Below, one piece after another: positions 43,133-51,853 of a stretch of 64,000 nucleotides of DNA. A program made the translations under genes and the position numbers. Positions within the stretch are counted from its first letter, which is position 1. Each line of letters starts with the position of its first letter. Under the pieces are notes generated by a model. It was not told where the DNA came from, made no database searches, and worked only from the letters and a program-made list of their open reading frames with translations. The DNA is from Streptomyces sp. NBC_01214 (GTDB lineage: Bacteria > Actinomycetota > Actinomycetes > Streptomycetales > Streptomycetaceae), in NCBI RefSeq assembly GCF_026340975.1, contig NZ_JAPEOS010000002.1, positions 1,320,501-1,384,500 of the forward strand, given 5' to 3'.

Positions 43133-44545
43133 ATGGCAAAGGCACCCGTTCTCACCCCGCAGGCGGAGGATTTCCCCCGCTGGTACCAGGATCTGATCAA
43201 CAAGGCCGAGCTGGCCGACAACGGTCCGGTCCGAGGCACCATGGTCATCCGACCGTACGGCTACGGCCTGTGGGAGCGGATGCAGCAGGAGATGGACGCG
43301 CGCATCAAGGACGCGGGCGCCCAGAACGCGTACTTCCCGCTGTTCATCCCGCAGTCGTACCTGACGAAGGAAGCCGAGCACGTCGAGGGCTTCGCCCCCG
43401 AGCTCGCGGTCGTCACGCACGGCGGCGGCAAGGAGCTGGAAGAGCCGGTCGTCGTCCGGCCCACGTCCGAGACGATCATCAACGACTACTTCTCCAAGTG
43501 GGTCCAGAGCTACCGCGACCTGCCCCTGCTGATCAACCAGTGGGCCAACGTGGTCCGCTGGGAGATGCGCCCGCGCGTGTTCCTCCGTACGAGCGAGTTC
43601 CTCTGGCAGGAGGGCCACACCGCCCACGCCACGTACGAGGACGCCCGCGACTACGCGGCCCGCATCCACACGGACGTCTACGGCGACTTCATGACGAACG
43701 TGCTCGGCATCGACGTCGTGCTCGGCCGCAAGACCGCCAAGGAGCGCTTCGCCGGCGCCATCAACACCCTCACCCTCGAGGGCATGATGGGCGACGGCAA
43801 GGCCCTGCAGCTGGGCACGAGCCACGAGCTCGGCACCAACTTCGCCAAGGCCTTCAACACCCAGTACCTGTCGAAGGAAGGCAAGCAGGAGCTCGTCTGG
43901 CAGACCTCGTGGGGCGTCTCGACCCGCATGGTCGGCGGCCTGATCATGTCCCACGGCGACGACAACGGCCTGCGGGTCCCGCCCCGCCTCGCGCACGTCC
44001 AGGTCGTCGTCATGGCGATCAAGGGCGACGAGGCCGTGGCCAAGGTCCGTGAGCTGGGTGCCCAGCTGAAGGCCGCCGGCCTGCGGGTGCAGGTCGACGA
44101 CCGCGTCGACACCCCCTTCGGCCGCCGCGCCGTGGACTGGGAGCTCAAGGGCGTACCGGTCCGCATCGAGATCGGCCCCCGTGACCTGGAGGCCGGCACC
44201 GCGATGCTCGCCCGCCGGATCCCGGGCGGGAAGACCCCCGTGCAGATCGACGCCCTCGCCGACCTGCTGCCCAAGGTGCTGGACGAGGACCAGGCGCAGC
44301 TGCTGCGCGAGTCCCGCGAGCGCCGCCTGGCCCGCACGTCCGACGTCACGACGATCGGCGAGGCCGCCGAGGCCGCCGTCGCCGGTGGCTGGGCGCGGAT
44401 CCCGTGGGCGGACCTCGGTCCGGAGGGCGAGGCGAAGCTGGCCGAGCAGGCCGTCTCCGTGCGCTGCCTGATCGCCGAGGACGGGTCGGTCCCGGAGGCG
44501 GACGACGCCCCCGGTACGCTCGCGATCGTCGCGCGCTCGTACTGA
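43133..44545 (+). CDS. proS: Prolyl-tRNA synthetase (short, eukaryote/archaea-type)
   Basis: Class II synthetase charging tRNA-Pro; 470 residues. EDFPRWYQDLINKAELADNG, GTMVIRPYGYGLWERMQQEM (motif 1 region), VRPTSETIINDYFSKWVQSY, RWEMRPRVFLRTSEFLWQEG (motif 2), and GVSTRMVGGLIMSHGDDNG (motif 3). The 470-residue length without the bacterial editing insertion marks the archaeal/eukaryotic-type ProRS found in some actinobacteria. ATG 43133 has no upstream ribosome site (see promoter entry). Confidence 0.96.
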   Translation: MAKAPVLTPQAEDFPRWYQDLINKAELADNGPVRGTMVIRPYGYGLWERMQQEMDARIKDAGAQNAYFPLFIPQSYLTKEAEHVEGFAPELAVVTHGGGKELEEPVVVRPTSETIINDYFSKWVQSYRDLPLLINQWANVVRWEMRPRVFLRTSEFLWQEGHTAHATYEDARDYAARIHTDVYGDFMTNVLGIDVVLGRKTAKERFAGAINTLTLEGMMGDGKALQLGTSHELGTNFAKAFNTQYLSKEGKQELVWQTSWGVSTRMVGGLIMSHGDDNGLRVPPRLAHVQVVVMAIKGDEAVAKVRELGAQLKAAGLRVQVDDRVDTPFGRRAVDWELKGVPVRIEIGPRDLEAGTAMLARRIPGGKTPVQIDALADLLPKVLDEDQAQLLRESRERRLARTSDVTTIGEAAEAAVAGGWARIPWADLGPEGEAKLAEQAVSVRCLIAEDGSVPEADDAPGTLAIVARSY

Positions 44546-44567
44546 CCGGGCCGACCGGCTCTCCCGT

Positions 44568-44601
44568 GCCCCGGCGTGCGGCTCGTGCCGCGCGCCGGGG
44601 C
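44568..44601 (+). terminator. Hairpin after proS
   Basis: GCCCCGGCG (44568-44576) with CGCCGGGGC (44593-44601), and an inner GCGG/CCGC pair; no T-run. Confidence 0.65.
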
Positions 44602-44773
44602 CGGTTCGCATCGGCCGACCGGGAGGATTTGGTCGACGTTACGTACCGACTCCTCCTGAGATCGGCGCACCCGTCCTCGTCAGGACGCATCAGAGTGAAC
44701 TGACTGGTACGTGCAAAAAATTTGGAATGGCCCGGAATCGGAACACCCGGGCACCTCGGCTCGTTGTCACGAC

Positions 44774-45370
44774 GTGAGCACGACACCACCTGTTCTCGCC
44801 GCAGAGCTGGCGCAGGCGTGGGCCGATATTCAGCGGTACCACCCCGAGCTGCCTGACCTTGCCGCGCCCGAGTCCCTGATCGGAGAGTCGTCGTCCGCCT
44901 GTGGCGCCGAGCTCTCCTTCGAGCGACTGCTGCACGAGGCAGTCCACGGCATCGCCGCCGCCCGCGGTGTCCGCGACACTTCGCGCGCCGGCCGCTACCA
45001 CAACCGCAGATTCCTCGCGATCGCCGAGGAGATGGGGCTGGACCACTCCGAGGAGCCGCACGCGAGCAGTGGCTTCTCCCTGGTCACGCTCAATCCGGAG
45101 GCGAAGCGGCGCTACCGTCCCACCATCGAGCGGCTACAGCGCGCGCTGAAGGCGCACACGGCCGCCACCGCGGCGGACACCAAGCGCAGCTTCCGTGGAC
45201 CGGCCGCCCGGCACGGCTCCTCCGGTGGCGGCGTGCGCGTCAAGGCCGTCTGTGACTGCGGGCGCAACGTCCGGGTGGTCCCTTCCGTGCTGGCCCAAGC
45301 GCCGATCGTGTGCGGTGGCTGCATGAAGCCCTTCCGCATCCCCGACGTGGCCATCGCGGTGGCCTCCTGA
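44774..45370 (+). CDS. SprT-like putative zinc metalloprotein with C-terminal zinc ribbon
   Basis: A 198-residue protein, probably starting at GTG 44774 (STTPPVLAAELAQAWADIQR). Residues 50-62 hold FERLLHEAVHGIAA with an HExxH zinc-protease motif (His54, Glu55, His58), followed by GRYHNRRFLAIAEEMGLD; this layout resembles SprT/Spartan-like proteins. The C-terminus carries a CxC…CxxC ribbon (CDCGRNVRV, VCGGCMKPF). No signal peptide, so cytosolic. The start is uncertain: no good ribosome site, and the frame is open to 44711. Spartan relatives cleave DNA-protein crosslinks; that function here is only suggested by fold. Confidence 0.75.
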   Translation: MSTTPPVLAAELAQAWADIQRYHPELPDLAAPESLIGESSSACGAELSFERLLHEAVHGIAAARGVRDTSRAGRYHNRRFLAIAEEMGLDHSEEPHASSGFSLVTLNPEAKRRYRPTIERLQRALKAHTAATAADTKRSFRGPAARHGSSGGGVRVKAVCDCGRNVRVVPSVLAQAPIVCGGCMKPFRIPDVAIAVAS

Positions 45371-45675
45371 CCGCCCTCTCCGTCGGCGCCGGGGTCACCG
45401 CCCCGCCGCGAGGCGGGCGCCGGGCCACCGCCCCCACCGGGGCGGCCGCCGACGGCGCACGCACGGGGCCCGTACCGCCGTACCGCCGGCGGGCACCGGT
45501 CCTACCCGCCCGGCTGAGCGCGCCGCAGGCGTATGGCACAATGGCTAGCTGTACTCGACAGTCGCATAGGACCCCTCTCTCCTCCGGCTGACGCGTCCAT
45601 CGGGCACCCGAGTACCGCAACCCCACGTGGCATCTCATGTGCCCAACCACGTCAAGTTCAGGAGACACCACTCCA
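45371..45675. other. 305-base gap upstream of rpsP
   Basis: No gene. The first 150 bases are very GC-rich without coding signal. The only -10-like sequences are CACAAT (45537-45542) and CATAGG (45565-45570), either of which may start rpsP transcription with a 100-base leader. Possible leader-based control of S16 was not recognised. Confidence 0.5.
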
Positions 45676-46113
45676 GTGGCAGTCAAGATCAAGCTCAAGC
45701 GCCTCGGCAAGATTCGCCAGCCGCACTACCGCATCGTCGTCGCCGACGCCCGCACCCGCCGGGACGGTCGCGCGATCGAAGAGATCGGTATCTACCACCC
45801 GACCTACAACCCGTCGCGCATCGAGGTCAACGCCGAGCGTGCGCAGTACTGGCTGTCCGTCGGCGCCCAGCCCACCGAGGCTGTGCTCGCCATCCTGAAG
45901 CTGACCGGTGACTGGCAGGCCCACAAGGGTCTCCCCGCCCCCGCGCCGCTCCTGCAGCCGGCGACGAAGGAGAGCAAGCGTCGCTCCTTCGACGAGTTCG
46001 CCAAGGCCCTCGAGGGCATCGGCGAGGGCAAGGGCGAGGCCATCACGCAGAAGAAGAAGGCCGACAAGAAGGCGGACGAGGCTGACGCCGCCGCCGAGTC
46101 GACCGAGGCCTGA
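45676..46113 (+). CDS. rpsP: 30S ribosomal protein S16
   Basis: A 145-residue S16: VKIKLKRLGKIRQPHYRIVV, ADARTRRDGRAIEEIGIYHP and YWLSVGAQPTEAVLAILKLT. The last about 40 residues (KKKADKKADEADAAAEST) form the Lys/Ala/Glu tail usual in actinobacteria. GTG 45676, AGGAGAC upstream. Followed two bases later by the KH-domain gene, the conserved rpsP-khpA pair. Confidence 0.97.
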   Translation: MAVKIKLKRLGKIRQPHYRIVVADARTRRDGRAIEEIGIYHPTYNPSRIEVNAERAQYWLSVGAQPTEAVLAILKLTGDWQAHKGLPAPAPLLQPATKESKRRSFDEFAKALEGIGEGKGEAITQKKKADKKADEADAAAESTEA

Positions 46114-46115
46114 GC

Positions 46116-46355
46116 ATGCTCGAGGAGGCTCTTGAGCACCTCGTAAAGGGCATTGTGGACAACCCCGACGAAGTGCAGGTCGCCTCGCGCAACCTGCGCC
46201 GCGGGCAGGTGCTCGAGGTCCGGGTCCACCCCGACGACCTCGGCAAGGTGATCGGCCGCAACGGCCGCACCGCACGTGCTCTGCGTACCGTCGTGGGCGC
46301 CATCGGCGGCCGGGGGATCCGCGTCGACCTCGTCGACGTGGACCAGGTCCGCTGA
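46116..46355 (+). CDS. khpA: KH-domain RNA-binding protein (KhpA family)
   Basis: A 79-residue single KH domain: LEHLVKGIVDNPDEVQVASR and DDLGKVIGRNGRTARALRTV with the GxxG loop (GRNG). KhpA proteins bind RNA, usually as a heterodimer with KhpB/Jag, which is not in the window. ATG 46116, two bases after rpsP. A strong terminator after it separates this pair from rimM-trmD. Confidence 0.95.
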   Translation: MLEEALEHLVKGIVDNPDEVQVASRNLRRGQVLEVRVHPDDLGKVIGRNGRTARALRTVVGAIGGRGIRVDLVDVDQVR

Positions 46356-46369
46356 GCAGTTGATTCACC

Positions 46370-46414
46370 GGCACGGGCCGGGGAGGGCGTAGTTCGCCCG
46401 CCCCGGCCCGTGTC
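46370..46414 (+). terminator. Terminator after khpA
   Basis: GGCACGGGCCGGGGAGGGC pairs with GCCCGCCCCGGCCCGTGTC (two imperfect positions), then GTTTCT. Confidence 0.9.
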
Positions 46415-46480
46415 GTTTCTGCCCCCGGGCAGGAGCGACCATTGATGTGAGCAACCACGCCGCAGTAAGGGAAGAGCACA

Positions 46481-47050
46481 GTGGAGTTGGTAGTCGCGCG
46501 GATCGGCCGCGCCCACGGCATCAAGGGTGAGGTCACCGTCGAGGTGCGCACCGACGAGCCGGAACTGCGACTGAGTCCCGGCGCCGTGCTCAAGACGGAG
46601 CCCGCGACGGCGGGACCGCTGACGATCGAGACGGGCCGCGTGCACAGCGGGCGGCTGCTGCTCCGCTTCGCGGGCGTCAAGGACCGCACCGGAGCCGAGT
46701 CGCTGCGCAACATCCTCCTGATCGCCGAGGTGGACCCCTCCGAGCTGCCGGAGGAGGAGGACGAGTACTACGACCACCAGCTGATGGACCTGGACGTGGT
46801 GCTGGAGGACGGCACCGAGATCGGCCGGATCACCGAGATCTCTCACCTGCCCTCCCAGGACCTCTTCATCGTCGAGCGGCCGGACGGCTCCGAGGTGATG
46901 ATCCCCTTCGTGGAGGAGATCGTCGCTGAGATCGACCTGGAGGAGCAGCGCTGCGTCATCACCCCGCCGCCCGGGCTGATCGACGAGCGTGACGCCGTCA
47001 TCGTCTCGACCAGGGACGAGGACGCCGCGGATTCCGGGGACGACGCCTGA
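46481..47050 (+). CDS. rimM: Ribosome maturation factor RimM
   Basis: A 189-residue 16S/S19 assembly factor: ELVVARIGRAHGIKGEVTVE, LLLRFAGVKDRTGAESLRNI and the PRC-barrel YYDHQLMDLDVVLEDGTEIG, MIPFVEEIVAEIDLEEQRCV. GTG 46481 with AAGGGA. The stop overlaps the trmD start (TGATG), a near-universal rimM-trmD coupling. Confidence 0.97.
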   Translation: MELVVARIGRAHGIKGEVTVEVRTDEPELRLSPGAVLKTEPATAGPLTIETGRVHSGRLLLRFAGVKDRTGAESLRNILLIAEVDPSELPEEEDEYYDHQLMDLDVVLEDGTEIGRITEISHLPSQDLFIVERPDGSEVMIPFVEEIVAEIDLEEQRCVITPPPGLIDERDAVIVSTRDEDAADSGDDA

Positions 47051-47871
47051 TGCGACTCGACGTCGTCACGATCTTCCCCGAGTACCTGGAGCCGCTGAAC
47101 GTCTCCCTCGTCGGCAAGGCGCGCGCCCGCGGGCAGCTCGACGTACACGTGCACGACCTGCGGGAGTGGACGTACGACCGGCACAACACGGTGGACGACA
47201 CCCCGTACGGCGGCGGTCCCGGCATGGTCATGAAGACCGGGCCGTGGGGCGAGGCTCTGGACTCCGCGCTGGCCGACGGCTACGAGGCGGGCGCGCACGG
47301 TCCCGTCATGGTCGTTCCCACCCCCAGTGGTCGCCCCTTCACCCAGGAACTGGCCGTCGAACTCTCCGAGCGGCCGTGGCTGATCTTCACGCCGGCCCGG
47401 TACGAGGGCATCGACCGCCGGGTCATGGACGAGTACGCCACGCGCATGCCGGTGTACGAGGTCTCCATCGGCGACTACGTCCTGGCGGGCGGCGAGGCCG
47501 CCGTGCTGGTGGTCACCGAGGCCGTGGCCCGGCTGCTGCCCGGGGTGCTCGGCAACGCCGAATCGCACCGCGACGACTCCTTCGCGCCGGGCGAGATGGC
47601 GAACCTCCTGGAGGGGCCCGTCTACACCAAGCCCCCGGTGTGGCGCGGCCGGGACATCCCCGAGGTCCTGCTCAGCGGACACCACGGGAAGATCGCCCGG
47701 TGGCGTCGGGACGAGGCCTTCCGCCGGACCGCGCAGAACCGCCCCGACCTGATCGAGCGCTGCGAGGCCGCCGGCTTCGACAAGAAGGACCGGGAGATCC
47801 TCTCGGTCCTGGGCTGGCAGCCGACCGCCGACGGCCGATTTTGGCGCAGGGCCCGGGCCGTGGAAGAATAG
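47050..47871 (+). CDS. trmD: tRNA (guanine37-N1)-methyltransferase
   Basis: A 273-residue SPOUT methyltransferase preventing +1 frameshifting: RLDVVTIFPEYLEPLNVSLV, DDTPYGGGPGMVMKTGPWGE, TPARYEGIDRRVMDEYATRM and the knot loop SIGDYVLAGGEAAVLVVTEA. ATG 47050 shares one base with the rimM stop. rplS follows after 133 bases. Confidence 0.97.
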   Translation: MRLDVVTIFPEYLEPLNVSLVGKARARGQLDVHVHDLREWTYDRHNTVDDTPYGGGPGMVMKTGPWGEALDSALADGYEAGAHGPVMVVPTPSGRPFTQELAVELSERPWLIFTPARYEGIDRRVMDEYATRMPVYEVSIGDYVLAGGEAAVLVVTEAVARLLPGVLGNAESHRDDSFAPGEMANLLEGPVYTKPPVWRGRDIPEVLLSGHHGKIARWRRDEAFRRTAQNRPDLIERCEAAGFDKKDREILSVLGWQPTADGRFWRRARAVEE

Positions 47872-48004
47872 GCGGCTGCTGTGTGCTCGCGGGCGCCCCT
47901 GCCACAGGGGGACCGTCGTCCGCCGGGTCCCGCAGCTCCCGAATTCTCTACGGAAACCCGCACTGGCGACCTGTGGCGTCATGCGAAGAAAGCAGACGAA
48001 GAAC

Positions 48005-48355
48005 ATGTCTCACCTGCTCGATGGCGTCAACGCCGCCACGCTCCGCTCCGACGTCCCGGCCTTCCGCCCGGGTGACACGATCAACGTGCACGTCCGCGTG
48101 ATCGAGGGCAACCGCTCCCGTATCCAGCAGTTCAAGGGCGTAGTCATCCGCCGCCAGGGCGCCGGCGTCTCCGAGACCTTCACCGTGCGCAAGGTCTCCT
48201 TCAGCGTCGGCGTGGAGCGTACCTTCCCGGTCCACTCCCCGATCTTCGAGAAGATCGAGCTCGTCACCCGCGGTGACGTTCGCCGCGCCAAGCTGTACTA
48301 CCTCCGTGAGCTCCGCGGCAAGGCCGCGAAGATCAAGGAGAAGCGCGACCGCTGA
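48005..48355 (+). CDS. rplS: 50S ribosomal protein L19
   Basis: A 116-residue L19: MSHLLDGVNAATLRSDVPAF, RVIEGNRSRIQQFKGVVIRR, SFSVGVERTFPVHSPIFEKI and KLYYLRELRGKAAKIKEK. I chose ATG 48005; an in-frame ATG at 47981 would add eight basic residues. Precedes the signal peptidase cluster, as in other Streptomyces. Confidence 0.97.
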   Translation: MSHLLDGVNAATLRSDVPAFRPGDTINVHVRVIEGNRSRIQQFKGVVIRRQGAGVSETFTVRKVSFSVGVERTFPVHSPIFEKIELVTRGDVRRAKLYYLRELRGKAAKIKEKRDR

Positions 48356-48400
48356 GGTCACTCCCGGAGTCCGGGGGCGGCCGGATAGGCTCGCACCCGT

Positions 48401-49138
48401 ATGGACACCGAAGCACCTCACACGCAGCGCGGCCACTCGTCCCCCCTCGAGGGGGACGGGAGGCCGCGATTTGCGTTCTCCCGGCCCCGGCGGACGGCCG
48501 GCGGGCGGCCCCTCACCTGGCGCCGCGCCGGAGTGCTCGGTGTGATCTGCACCGTCTTCCTGCTGCTGTTCAGCAACTTCGTGGTCCAGCCCTTCCTGAT
48601 CCCGAGCCGCTCCATGGAGCCGACGCTCCAGGTCGGGGACCGGGTGCTGGTCAACAAGCTGGCCTACCGCTTCGGCGGGCAGCCGCAGCGCGGGGACGTG
48701 GTGGTGTTCGACGGCACGGGCTCGTTCGTGCGCGAACGCCCCGACGCCAATCCGATCGGCGCCGTGCTGCACGGCGCGGCCTCGGCGCTCGGGCTGGCCG
48801 AGCCGTCCGACACTGACTTCGTGAAGCGGGTCGTGGGGGTCGGCGGCGACGACGTGGTGTGCTGTGACGCCGCGGGGCGGGTTGCGGTCAACGGCGTGCC
48901 GCTGGAGGAGCCGTACCTCCATCCCGGTGACGCGCCCTCGACGGTGCCCTTCCGGATCGTCGTACCGCTGGGGACCCTCTGGGTCATGGGTGATCATCGT
49001 TCCCAGTCCCGGGACTCCCGGGACCACCTGGGGGAACCGGGCGGGGGGATGGTGCCGGTGGAGAACGTGATCGGGCGGGCCGACTGGATCGGTTGGCCGC
49101 TCTCGCGCTGGGACGGCGTCGGCGGTGGCCATGGGTAG
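48401..49138 (+). CDS. Type I signal peptidase, first of four
   Basis: A 245-residue S26 leader peptidase, position equivalent to sipW of S. coelicolor. One N-terminal membrane segment (RAGVLGVICTVFLLLFSNFV), catalytic serine at residue 71 in IPSRSMEPTLQVGDRVLVNK, catalytic lysine in DTDFVKRVVGVGGDDVVCCD, and the C-box WVMGDHRSQSRDSRDH. No C-terminal membrane helix. Cleaves signal peptides on the outer face of the membrane. Its end overlaps the next sip gene. Confidence 0.94.
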   Translation: MDTEAPHTQRGHSSPLEGDGRPRFAFSRPRRTAGGRPLTWRRAGVLGVICTVFLLLFSNFVVQPFLIPSRSMEPTLQVGDRVLVNKLAYRFGGQPQRGDVVVFDGTGSFVRERPDANPIGAVLHGAASALGLAEPSDTDFVKRVVGVGGDDVVCCDAAGRVAVNGVPLEEPYLHPGDAPSTVPFRIVVPLGTLWVMGDHRSQSRDSRDHLGEPGGGMVPVENVIGRADWIGWPLSRWDGVGGGHG

Positions 49139-50015
49139 CCGAGGGCGGAAGAAGGGCGGACGGGACTGGGACTTCGACGACTTCGAGCCCGAACCCGAGC
49201 CGGAGCCCACCCCGGCTCCCCTGGTGGGGGGCCGGCTGGAAGGCGGCCGGGCCGAACGGCGCCGGACGGCCCGCAAGGTGCGCCGGCGCCGCCGCACGCG
49301 CCGGGCCGGCGAGGTGCCGCTGCTGGTGGTCGTGGCGCTGTGCATCGCCCTGCTCCTGAAGACCTTCCTGGTGCAGGCCTTCTTCATTCCGTCGGGCTCG
49401 ATGGAGCAGACGATCCGGATCGGCGACCGCGTCCTGGTGGACAAGCTGACGCCGTGGTTCGGCTCCGAGATCAAGCGCGGCGACGTCGTCGTGTTCAAGG
49501 ACCCCGGCGGCTGGCTCAAGGGCGAGGCGGCCCGTCCTCCCAAGGACCCGATCGTCGTCAAGCAGATCAAGCAAGTACTCACCTTCATCGGCCTGCTGCC
49601 CTCGGCCGACGAGCAGGACCTGATCAAGCGGGTCATCGGCGTCGGCGGGGACACCGTCAAATGCTGTGACAGCCGGGGCCGGGTCACCGTCAACGGCTCG
49701 CCCCTCGATGAGCCGTACGTGAACGCGGGAAACACTCCTTCGGACATCACGTTCGACGTGCAGGTGCCGGAGGGCCGGCTCTTCGTGATGGGCGATCACC
49801 GCGCGAACTCGTCCGATTCCCGGTTCCACCTGGACGAGGGCTTTCAGGGCACCATCCCCGAGAGCGGGGTGGTCGGGCAGGCCGTCGTGATCGCCTGGCC
49901 CTACGGGCACTGGGCCAAGCTGGAGCAGCCGGCGACCTTCCGGATGGTGCCCGATCAGGCACGGCGCGAGGGACGCGGGCGACGACGGCGCCGTCGGGGC
50001 ACACCGTTCGCATAG
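49125..50015 (+). CDS. Type I signal peptidase, second of four
   Basis: A 296-residue S26 peptidase (sipX position). A long charged N-terminus with an Arg-rich stretch (RRRTARKVRRRRRTRRAGEV) precedes the membrane anchor LLVVVALCIALLLKTFLVQA. Catalytic serine in IPSGSMEQTIRIGDRVLVDK, lysine in EQDLIKRVIGVGGDTVKCCD, and FVMGDHRANSSDSRFH. Ends with a basic tail and no second helix. GTG 49125 (or ATG 49131) overlaps the preceding gene by 14 bases. Confidence 0.94.
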   Translation: MAMGSRGRKKGGRDWDFDDFEPEPEPEPTPAPLVGGRLEGGRAERRRTARKVRRRRRTRRAGEVPLLVVVALCIALLLKTFLVQAFFIPSGSMEQTIRIGDRVLVDKLTPWFGSEIKRGDVVVFKDPGGWLKGEAARPPKDPIVVKQIKQVLTFIGLLPSADEQDLIKRVIGVGGDTVKCCDSRGRVTVNGSPLDEPYVNAGNTPSDITFDVQVPEGRLFVMGDHRANSSDSRFHLDEGFQGTIPESGVVGQAVVIAWPYGHWAKLEQPATFRMVPDQARREGRGRRRRRRGTPFA

Positions 50016-50118
50016 TGTGTCCTCGGTCTCCCGCGCCTTAGGGAACTCCCGCTCGTTAAGGGAGGGGAGGGCCCGTGCCGGGTTGGGCGCGGGCGGCAAT
50101 CGCGAGTGAGGAGTGGAT

Positions 50119-51027
50119 GTGGGGGACGTGGCGGTAGGCGCACGGTCCGGACGCGACGAAGGCGAGGAGCGGCCGGACGACGCCGTCGAGCGCGAGGCCG
50201 AGGAGGACGGCGATGCCCAGGAGCATGCGCACCGGTCCTTCTGGAAGGAGCTCCCGCTCCTCATCGGCATCGCCCTGCTGCTGGCCCTGCTGATCAAGAC
50301 GTTCCTGCTCCAGGCGTTCTCGATCCCGTCGGCCTCGATGCAGAACACCCTGCAGATGGGGGACCGGGTCCTGGTGGACAAGCTGACCCCGTGGTTCGGC
50401 TCCGAGCCGGAGCGCGGCGAGGTCGTCGTCTTCCACGACCCCGCGGACTGGCTGTCGGGCCAGCCCACTCCCGAGCCGAACCTCTTCCAGCAGGTGCTCA
50501 GCAAGATCGGCCTGATGCCGGACGCTTCCGAGAAGGACCTGATCAAGCGGGTCATCGCGATCGGCGGGGACACGGTCGAGTGCAAGAAGGGGGGACCGGT
50601 CGTCGTCAACGGCAAGGAGCTGGACGAGCCGTACATCTACCCCGGCAACACCCCCTGCGACGACGCCCCGTTCGGCCCGATCACCGTGCCCAAGGGCAAG
50701 CTCTGGGTCATGGGTGACCACCGGCAGAACTCCGAGGACTCCCGCTACCACCAGCAGGACTCCACCAAGGGCTTCGTCCCGGTGGACAAGGTCGTCGGGC
50801 GGGCCGTGGTGGTCGCGTGGCCGGTCACCCGCTGGGCCACCCTGCCGGTCCCGGACACCTTCGACCAGCCGGGCATCGGCAACCAGGCCGCGGCGACCGC
50901 GCTCGGCCTCGGGGCCGCCGGGCTGGCCCCCGTCGGGCTCGGCCCGGCCGCGCTGGGGCTCGTGGGAGCCGTTCCGCTCGTCATGTGGCGCAGGCAGAAG
51001 CTGACCAGGGGCCGTACCGGCGGGTAG
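50119..51027 (+). CDS. Type I signal peptidase, third of four
   Basis: A 302-residue S26 peptidase (sipY position) with an acidic N-terminus, anchor LPLLIGIALLLALLIKTFLL, catalytic serine in IPSASMQNTLQMGDRVLVDK, lysine in EKDLIKRVIAIGGDTVECKK and WVMGDHRQNSEDSRYH. A second membrane helix lies near the C-terminus (LGLGAAGLAPVGLGPAALGL), followed by WRRQK. GTG 50119 is five bases after AGGAG; GTG 50113 is the alternative. Confidence 0.94.
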   Translation: MGDVAVGARSGRDEGEERPDDAVEREAEEDGDAQEHAHRSFWKELPLLIGIALLLALLIKTFLLQAFSIPSASMQNTLQMGDRVLVDKLTPWFGSEPERGEVVVFHDPADWLSGQPTPEPNLFQQVLSKIGLMPDASEKDLIKRVIAIGGDTVECKKGGPVVVNGKELDEPYIYPGNTPCDDAPFGPITVPKGKLWVMGDHRQNSEDSRYHQQDSTKGFVPVDKVVGRAVVVAWPVTRWATLPVPDTFDQPGIGNQAAATALGLGAAGLAPVGLGPAALGLVGAVPLVMWRRQKLTRGRTGG

Positions 51028-51070
51028 GGTGCCGCCCAGGTCGACGATCCCGGAGTGTGGGGGCGCTGCA

Positions 51071-51853
51071 ATGGGCGGAACACAAGCAATACGCAGTGGC
51101 AAGGATGGCCGCGGCGGTCTCGGCAACGTGCTGTCGGGAATCGCCGTGGCCATCGGCTTTGCGCTCTTCCTGGGCGGCTTCGCGTGGGGGGCGGTCGTCT
51201 ACCGGCCCTACATGGTCCCCACGGACTCGATGATGCCCACGGTGCGGCCCGGGGACCGGCTGCTGGCCCAGCGCATCGACGGCGCCGACGTGCACCGCGG
51301 GGACGTGGTCATCTTCACCGATTCCCTGTGGAGCGATTCGCCCATGGTCAAGCGGGTCGTCGGCATCGGCGGCGACGTCGTGAAGTGCTGCGGAGCGGCC
51401 GGCGAGCTGACGGTCAACGGCACCCCGCTGGACGAGCCGTACGCCGACACCACCAAGCCGGATTCGGGTCTGGCCATGCCGCCCGGACAGGCCGCGCCCA
51501 CCGGGACCCCCTTCGAGGTGGCGGTCCCCGAGGGCAACCTCTTCCTGCTGGGCGACCGGCGGGCCGCCTCCCTGGACTCCCGTGCCCACCTGCAGGAGGC
51601 CGGGCAGGGGACCGTGCCCCGATCGGCCGTCAGCGCCCGCGTCGACGCCCTGGCCTGGCCCTCCGTGACGATGCTGGAGCGGCCGGCCGCGTACGCCGCC
51701 CTGCCCGGCGGGATCTCGCGGCCCGGGCCGCTGCGCCTCCAGGTGGTGACGGTGCTGGCCGGGGCGGTCCTGGTGGGGCTGGGGGCCTTGTACGGGCCGG
51801 TCGCACGGGTCCTCGCCCGCGGCCGGCGACAGGAGCGGGCCGGTGTCCGCTGA
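51071..51853 (+). CDS. Type I signal peptidase, fourth of four
   Basis: A 260-residue S26 peptidase (sipZ position), the most divergent of the four: VPTDSMMPTVRPGDRLLAQR (serine), SPMVKRVVGIGGDVVKCCGA (lysine), and a C-box LLGDRRAASLDSRAH in place of MGDHR. N-terminal anchor VLSGIAVAIGFALFLGGFAW and a C-terminal helix VVTVLAGAVLVGLGALYGPV. Start ATG 51071. The Nudix gene begins inside its last codons. Confidence 0.92.
   Translation: MGGTQAIRSGKDGRGGLGNVLSGIAVAIGFALFLGGFAWGAVVYRPYMVPTDSMMPTVRPGDRLLAQRIDGADVHRGDVVIFTDSLWSDSPMVKRVVGIGGDVVKCCGAAGELTVNGTPLDEPYADTTKPDSGLAMPPGQAAPTGTPFEVAVPEGNLFLLGDRRAASLDSRAHLQEAGQGTVPRSAVSARVDALAWPSVTMLERPAAYAALPGGISRPGPLRLQVVTVLAGAVLVGLGALYGPVARVLARGRRQERAGVR

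Noticed and set aside
45371..45675. Short open frames in the rpsP upstream gap
   Set aside because: Low-complexity Arg/Ala/Pro translations in several frames, no ribosome sites.
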